DNA of 44,955 nucleotides, taken from Agathobacter ruminis (GTDB lineage Bacteria; Bacillota; Clostridia; Lachnospirales; Lachnospiraceae). Where the stretch lies: positions 1 through 44,955 of the forward strand of contig NZ_PDYG01000010.1 of assembly GCF_002735305.1 (NCBI RefSeq), read 5' to 3'. Of this stretch, positions 40,730-44,955 are shown one piece after another (position 1 is the stretch's first letter; each line of letters starts with the position of its first letter). The position numbers and the translations under genes are program-made. Below the pieces are notes generated by a model. The model had not been told where the DNA came from and made no database searches. It saw only the letters and a program-made list of their open reading frames with translations.

Positions 40730-43363
40730 TTGAAGAGATCGATTTTATCAAATCAATATAAAAAGGCGCTGGCGCTGCTTTTGTTACTTTCACTTTTGAT
40801 ATCCGGGTTGCTGCCGGATGCACAAGTGGCGGCTACAGATGCATTTGGCGAGAATCCTAAAACTGATCGTCCAACGACGATGGGCTTGGCACCGGCAGAT
40901 AGTATGGATCATCGTTCAACAGTGACGGACCTGGCTTATGCGGATCGTTTGAATGCGTCGAACGAGATGACTGTCACAGACGAGATGACTGCCGCAGACG
41001 AGTTGACTGTCGCAGACGAGCTGACTGCCGCAGACGAGATGACTGCCGCAGACGAGATGACTGTCGAGGACGAGTTGACTGACACGGATCAGTCGGAAGA
41101 CGTGGTTTCGCCTGAAGATTATGCGCGATATGAAGAGGAGGACCGCAAGGATTATCTTGCTGTCAAAAAGATTCGTGCTGCACGAGCAAAAGCCAACAAA
41201 ACAGGCAATACTGCGGCATCATCGCTGCAGTCTGTGGAATGGGCCGACAAAAAGCTTGTGAATTCCATTGATGGAAAAGGCCTCACACATGAGAGCCAGC
41301 ATTCTGCCAGCGCAAAGATTTTTGGCATCGATGTGTCCAAATGGAATGGGGATATCGATTGGAAAAAAGTAAAAAATGCGGGCGTTTCATTTGTAATCAT
41401 TCGCGTGGGCAATCGCTTTTCTGCAAGCGGTAAACTGGCGGTGGACCCGTATTTTGAATCCTATATCAAGGGTGCTCATTCGGTTGGTTTGCCGGTCGGA
41501 ATCTATTATTTTTCACAGGATATCAGCACTGCAGAGGCCAAGGCATCTGCCCAATTCGTTTTGAAGCAGATCAAAAAATATGCTTCCTATATCAGCTATC
41601 CGATTTTTTATGATATGGAAATGATAGACGGCGGCCGCCTGGACAAGGCGAATCTGTCCAAAAAGAAACGGACCGACATCTGGTGTACATTTTGCGACGC
41701 GGTCAAGGCTGCCGGATATATTCCGGGTGTCTATGCATCTTATTACAGTTATTATGATTACAATGATAATGCGGTAGATTCGGCCCATGTTTCGACCAGC
41801 CTGTTTGAGAAAAAGGGTTATTACATTTGGCTTGCGCGTTACAATACACGGACTTACAGCAGCAGACCATACAGCATGTGGCAATACAGTTCCACCGGCA
41901 AAGTGGATGGAATCAATAGCTATGTGGATTTGAATGTGGCATATGTTCGTGCTGAGCAAACGAAGGCGACGGCATCGTCTTTTAGCGTGAAGTGGGACAA
42001 ACTGGATAAGGCAAAAGGCTATTATTATGCAGTTTTTGACAAAAAAGGAAACAAATTATATGGCGCGCATACGACAGGGCGTACCGCTACGATTACGAAG
42101 TTTAGCGACAAGAGTGCGCCAAAGACCGGACAGAAATATATTTTTAAAGTAAGAAAATATACATTGGATGCAAGCGGCAAGAAAGTTTATGGCAAGTATG
42201 TCATTTCCGCGCCGGTCTATACGACTCCGTGCGATATCAAAACCATTGCCTGCAAGGCCAAAAGTCAGACCGGAAATGGCGCAACCATTACCTGGAGTGC
42301 GGCAAAGGGGGCAACCGGATATGAGATTTATTGCAAAGAAGAAGGTCGGGCTGCGTACCGGAAACTGGCAATGACAGACCGCACATCCTATGTGATTCAC
42401 GAACTGTCACCACAGAAAAAATATACTGTTAAAGTCATACCATTTGTGAATGTGACCGGCAATGATTTTTACGGAAATGAATCGGATACGGTTACCTTCT
42501 GTACATCGGTGGCAACGGTTACTCCGCTCAAGCAAGTGTCAACCTCAAAGAATCGCATTTGCATCGGTTGGACCTGGCCGAAGAACGTCCTCGGATTACA
42601 GGTGTTCCTGTATGATGCGGATGGAAAGCAGGTCACCGAGCCGGTGACCATCGAAGATCAGACCACTCAATCCTATGCCTATAGCGGATTGACGCCGGGC
42701 GCAAAGTACATTTGCAAAGTGCGCGCCTACGGCATGAATGCGGAAGGTACATTGGTTTATGGCCGGCCGGGCAGAATCGAAGTCAAAACACGACCGGAAC
42801 AGACAACCGGACTGAAGCGCAAGACAAGCACTGCCAATTCCACCACAATTGTTTGGAAACCGGTGGCCGGCGCGGATGGATATCGCGTATATCAATGGAA
42901 TGCGTCCAAGAAGTCATGGAAATATGTCAAGACGACAACGCAACCGAGCTATAGTGCAAAGAAACTGAAAATTGCCACAAAATATAAATATCGTGTCCGT
43001 GCGTTCGTGAAGTCCAATGGCATTTATGGCTTCGGCACTTATTCCGATGCCTACGAGACTGCAACCAAAGCACCGAAACCAAAGTCTCTCAAAATAAAAT
43101 TCAAATCGGCCACTTCAGCCACCCTCAAATGGTCTAAAGTGACCGGAGCAACCGGCTATCGCATATTAATCTACGATCGCGCCGGCAAGCTCGTCGATAC
43201 CCGCCTGACGAAAAAGACAAGCTGCAAAGTAACCGGGCTCAAGCGCGGCAAAACTTATCGGTTCCGCGTGCAGGCATATATTACTACCGGCTCGACCACT
43301 GTTTTTGGTTCTTCCCTTTGGGGACGGGGGTCAGCGGATAGTCGGGTGTCCCAAAAGGTATAG
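40730..43363 (+). CDS. Secreted GH25 muramidase with FnIII-like repeats and repeat-encoded tail
   Basis: 877 residues. Signal peptide (about 1-35), an acidic 18-bp-repeat-encoded stretch (about 78-119), a GH25 lysozyme domain (about 200-410; FGIDVSKWNGDIDW and the catalytic DME in YPIFYDMEMI), then about five FnIII-like modules to the end. It should cut peptidoglycan at the cell surface. Start is TTG 40730 behind ACCGGAGGTTATCAG. The last residues (SLWGRGSADSRVSQKV) and stop are encoded by the palindromic repeat at 43309-43386, which cuts into the last module. Confidence 0.88.
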   Translation: MKRSILSNQYKKALALLLLLSLLISGLLPDAQVAATDAFGENPKTDRPTTMGLAPADSMDHRSTVTDLAYADRLNASNEMTVTDEMTAADELTVADELTAADEMTAADEMTVEDELTDTDQSEDVVSPEDYARYEEEDRKDYLAVKKIRAARAKANKTGNTAASSLQSVEWADKKLVNSIDGKGLTHESQHSASAKIFGIDVSKWNGDIDWKKVKNAGVSFVIIRVGNRFSASGKLAVDPYFESYIKGAHSVGLPVGIYYFSQDISTAEAKASAQFVLKQIKKYASYISYPIFYDMEMIDGGRLDKANLSKKKRTDIWCTFCDAVKAAGYIPGVYASYYSYYDYNDNAVDSAHVSTSLFEKKGYYIWLARYNTRTYSSRPYSMWQYSSTGKVDGINSYVDLNVAYVRAEQTKATASSFSVKWDKLDKAKGYYYAVFDKKGNKLYGAHTTGRTATITKFSDKSAPKTGQKYIFKVRKYTLDASGKKVYGKYVISAPVYTTPCDIKTIACKAKSQTGNGATITWSAAKGATGYEIYCKEEGRAAYRKLAMTDRTSYVIHELSPQKKYTVKVIPFVNVTGNDFYGNESDTVTFCTSVATVTPLKQVSTSKNRICIGWTWPKNVLGLQVFLYDADGKQVTEPVTIEDQTTQSYAYSGLTPGAKYICKVRAYGMNAEGTLVYGRPGRIEVKTRPEQTTGLKRKTSTANSTTIVWKPVAGADGYRVYQWNASKKSWKYVKTTTQPSYSAKKLKIATKYKYRVRAFVKSNGIYGFGTYSDAYETATKAPKPKSLKIKFKSATSATLKWSKVTGATGYRILIYDRAGKLVDTRLTKKTSCKVTGLKRGKTYRFRVQAYITTGSTTVFGSSLWGRGSADSRVSQKV
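40961..41086 (+). repeat. 18-bp tandem repeat, seven units
   Basis: Seven 18-bp units, each starting with GACGAG (first one AACGAG), encode six-residue repeats such as DEMTAA and DELTVA. The acidic linker lies between the signal peptide and the GH25 domain. Slippage could change its length. Confidence 0.85.
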
Positions 43364-43386
43364 TACCCCGTCCCCAAAGGGAAGAA
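43309..43386. repeat. Palindromic GC-rich repeat, copy C (gene-overlapping)
   Basis: Arms of 21 nt match perfectly: 43309-43329 and 43366-43386. Core as in other copies but with GTCAGCGGATAGTCGGG. The arms extend with TTCTTCC on the left and GGAAGAA on the right, unlike the extensions of copy A. A loose extra GTGTCCCCAAAG follows at 43390-43401. Confidence 0.85.
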
Positions 43387-43580
43387 GGGTGTCCCCAAAG
43401 AATAAAAAATCACTCAAAAATGGCGCTTTTACGCGTTTCCCAAAATAATAATCATTATGGGCTTGCGAGAAAATATCCGATTGGGAAATTGAATTATTCA
43501 ATAATGATCTGAAAGAAGCTGCAAACATACCTGTTTGCAGCTTTTTTGACGTGTTTTTTACACCTTAGGGACAGGTTACT
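43387..43580. other. Spacer between two inverted repeat copies
   Basis: AT-rich stretch of about 190 nt with the GH25 terminator at 43518-43547 and nothing that looks coding. Confidence 0.4.
43518..43547 (+). terminator. Terminator after the GH25 gene
   Basis: GCTGCAAACA (43518-43527), loop TACC, TGTTTGCAGC (43532-43541), six T. Perfect 10-bp stem. Confidence 0.85.
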
Positions 43581-43650
43581 CACCTTTGGGGACGGGGTAC
43601 TATTACTTTGGGGACACCCGACTATCCGCTGACCCCCGTCCCCAAAGGTG
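43581..43650. repeat. Palindromic GC-rich repeat, copy D (inverted orientation)
   Basis: Reads on the minus strand like copy C (GTCAGCGGATAGTCGGG), with outer arms CACCTTTGGGGACGGGG and CCCCGTCCCCAAAGGTG. It faces copy C about 195 nt away, so the pair could itself form a large hairpin. Confidence 0.85.
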
Positions 43651-43679
43651 AAAAAAATTTGTGAAGCCCTCGATTAATA

Positions 43680-43708
43680 TGGAAACGGAAAATCTGCCAT
43701 GTTATAAT
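43680..43708 (+). promoter_or_regulatory. Promoter of the aldo/keto reductase gene
   Basis: TGGAAA (43680-43685), 17-nt spacer, TATAAT (43703-43708), 34 nt before the start codon. Confidence 0.55.
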
Positions 43709-43741
43709 TAGCCAAGAGAGAGCATTTAGGAGGACTAAAAT

Positions 43742-44851
43742 ATGGAAAAAAAATTGTATAAAGATGGCATTGCATTGTCCCGTCTTGGTATGGGAAATAT
43801 GCGTTTGCCAATTGGAGCGGGCGGAGACAGCGATATTGACTATGAAAAGGCGCAGGAAATCATTGACTATGGAATGAGCCACGGAATCAATTATTATGAC
43901 ACTGCTTATGTGTATCATCGTGGCGAATCAGAGCGCTTTGTCGGAAAAGCACTTGCGAAATATGATCGTTCCAGCTATTGTATTGCAACCAAATTTAGCT
44001 CATTCGCAAGCCGTGACTACAAGAAAATGTTTGAGGAGCAGTTGCAGAAACTGGACAAAGATTACATTGATTTTTATTTGCTTCATGCAGTGGAAAATGC
44101 CAATGTAGATTTTTATTTGACCAGCGGTTGCATCGAGTATTTCCTTGAGCAGCAGCAGAAAGGTAGAATCAAATATTTTGGTTTTTCTTCTCACGCAGAT
44201 CCGGATCAGCTTGAGCGTATTGCAAACCATCATAAGTGGGATTTTGCACAGTTACAGATCAATTATTATGACTGGAAATATGGCACGGCAAAAGAAGAAT
44301 ATCAGATTTTAAAAGACAGAGAGATTCCGATTGTTGTTATGGAACCGGTGCGTGGCGGCAAACTTGCGGAATTAAGCCCTGAAGCAACCGCAATTCTGAA
44401 GGAGGCGCATCCGGATTGGAGCATCGCAGCATGGGCATTGCGCTTTGTACGCAGCCTTGATCAGGTACAGGTAATCCTTTCGGGCATGAGCAATATGGAA
44501 CAAATTCAGGATAATGTAAATACATTTGATGATGAAACTCCATTGTCGGAAGCAGACAAAGAAGTACTGTTCCGCGCATTGGAAGTATTCCATGATCGCC
44601 TTGTGGTTCCTTGCACCGCGTGCCGTTATTGTACGCCGGATTGTCCAATGAATATCAACATTCCGGAATGGCTGACATTGTATAACACATACAAATGCGA
44701 TGGGGCATGGGAAATTAAGGAAAAGGCAGCCGCAATCGAATCAGAGGGCAAACCTTCTGACTGTATTGCATGTGGCAGCTGCGTAGGACATTGCCCGCAG
44801 AATATTCAGACACCTGAGATTATGCAGGAGCTTGCAAGCGTGTTGGCGTAA
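43742..44851 (+). CDS. Aldo/keto reductase with C-terminal Fe-S domain
   Basis: 369 residues. AKR barrel (about 1-265): LGMGNMRLP, YDTAYVYHRGESERFVGKAL with the catalytic Tyr, DYIDFYLLHAV. The C-terminal domain has two cysteine clusters, CTACRYCTPDCP and CIACGSCVGHCP, as in ferredoxin-linked AKRs of anaerobes. Substrate unknown. AGGAGGACTAAAAT precedes ATG 43742. Confidence 0.9.
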   Translation: MEKKLYKDGIALSRLGMGNMRLPIGAGGDSDIDYEKAQEIIDYGMSHGINYYDTAYVYHRGESERFVGKALAKYDRSSYCIATKFSSFASRDYKKMFEEQLQKLDKDYIDFYLLHAVENANVDFYLTSGCIEYFLEQQQKGRIKYFGFSSHADPDQLERIANHHKWDFAQLQINYYDWKYGTAKEEYQILKDREIPIVVMEPVRGGKLAELSPEATAILKEAHPDWSIAAWALRFVRSLDQVQVILSGMSNMEQIQDNVNTFDDETPLSEADKEVLFRALEVFHDRLVVPCTACRYCTPDCPMNINIPEWLTLYNTYKCDGAWEIKEKAAAIESEGKPSDCIACGSCVGHCPQNIQTPEIMQELASVLA

Positions 44852-44898
44852 GAAGCCTATGCATTGACAGAAATATATAGAGTGCTTAATCATATGAT

Positions 44899-44937
44899 TT
44901 TATCTCAGTCGGGGTTACAATCTCCGACTGAGATAAA
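44899..44937. repeat. Inverted repeat after the aldo/keto reductase gene
   Basis: TTTATCTCAGTCGG (44899-44912) and CCGACTGAGATAAA (44924-44937), perfect 14-bp arms, 11-nt loop. No T-run follows on either strand, so it is not a standard terminator, though it may end the transcript. Confidence 0.55.
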
Positions 44938-44955
44938 CGCTCCGCGAGGATGCGC

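Noticed and set aside
40961-41086. CRISPR-like array
   Set aside because: Units are 18 bp, contiguous, without unique spacers, and lie in a protein-coding frame; no cas genes are present.
44899-44937. Rho-independent terminator of the aldo/keto reductase gene
   Set aside because: The 14-bp stem has no following T-run on either strand; left as an inverted repeat.

Overview
The window looks like a chromosomal segment of a gut-type Clostridia bacterium, most likely Lachnospiraceae. The signs are strong GGAGG ribosome binding sites, YesM/YesN-type sugar sensing with Lpl-type ABC transporters, lipoproteins, a flavin reductase-rubredoxin fusion and a secreted GH25/FnIII protein. This placement is inference from gene content; no rRNA or tRNA is present to confirm it.

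Region 1-6400 is AT-rich and accessory. It holds an unrecognised partial gene, an RNase III-like enzyme with two dsRNA-binding domains, a structured small-RNA candidate, an apparent RloB-type fragment, an HTH-Fic protein, two damaged type II toxin-antitoxin loci, a transposase fragment, a small coiled-coil HTH protein, and an Abi_2 (AbiD/AbiF) HEPN protein followed by a second promoter-hairpin-terminator RNA. It reads as a defence island in decay.

Region 6568-18047 is a glycan-use locus: a type-B carboxylesterase, a YesN/YesM two-component pair facing an Lpl-type ABC importer (two permeases and a lipoprotein), a cytoplasmic GH5 hydrolase and a MATE exporter. Region 18097-20127 is an Xre regulator, ImmA/IrrE-type protease and PIN-type protein operon with a perfect palindrome over its promoter.

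Region 20228-32683 is a catabolic cluster whose content matches reductive pyrimidine breakdown: PucR-type regulator, class III aminotransferase, iron alcohol dehydrogenase, ThiXYZ/SsuABC-type ABC importer, dihydropyrimidinase, PreA-type dihydropyrimidine dehydrogenase, M20 amidohydrolase and a cytidylate-kinase-like protein. Predicted flow is uracil to dihydrouracil to N-carbamoyl-beta-alanine to beta-alanine to malonate semialdehyde to 3-hydroxypropionate. The substrate-binding lipoprotein appears to be a natural circular permutation of the NMT1 fold, which I consider the most striking single observation. The dehydrogenase carries four predicted Fe-S clusters but has no flavin electron-input subunit beside it.

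Region 32894-44851 holds a secreted beta-rich protein, a broken PNPOx-like gene, a flavin reductase-rubredoxin, a four-gene ABC exporter with three membrane proteins, a flippase, a diguanylate cyclase, a large secreted GH25 protein with FnIII-like repeats and an Fe-S aldo/keto reductase. A GC-rich palindromic repeat of about 68 bp occurs in four full copies plus one partial copy; two copies overwrite the 3' ends of genes and encode their C-terminal tails.
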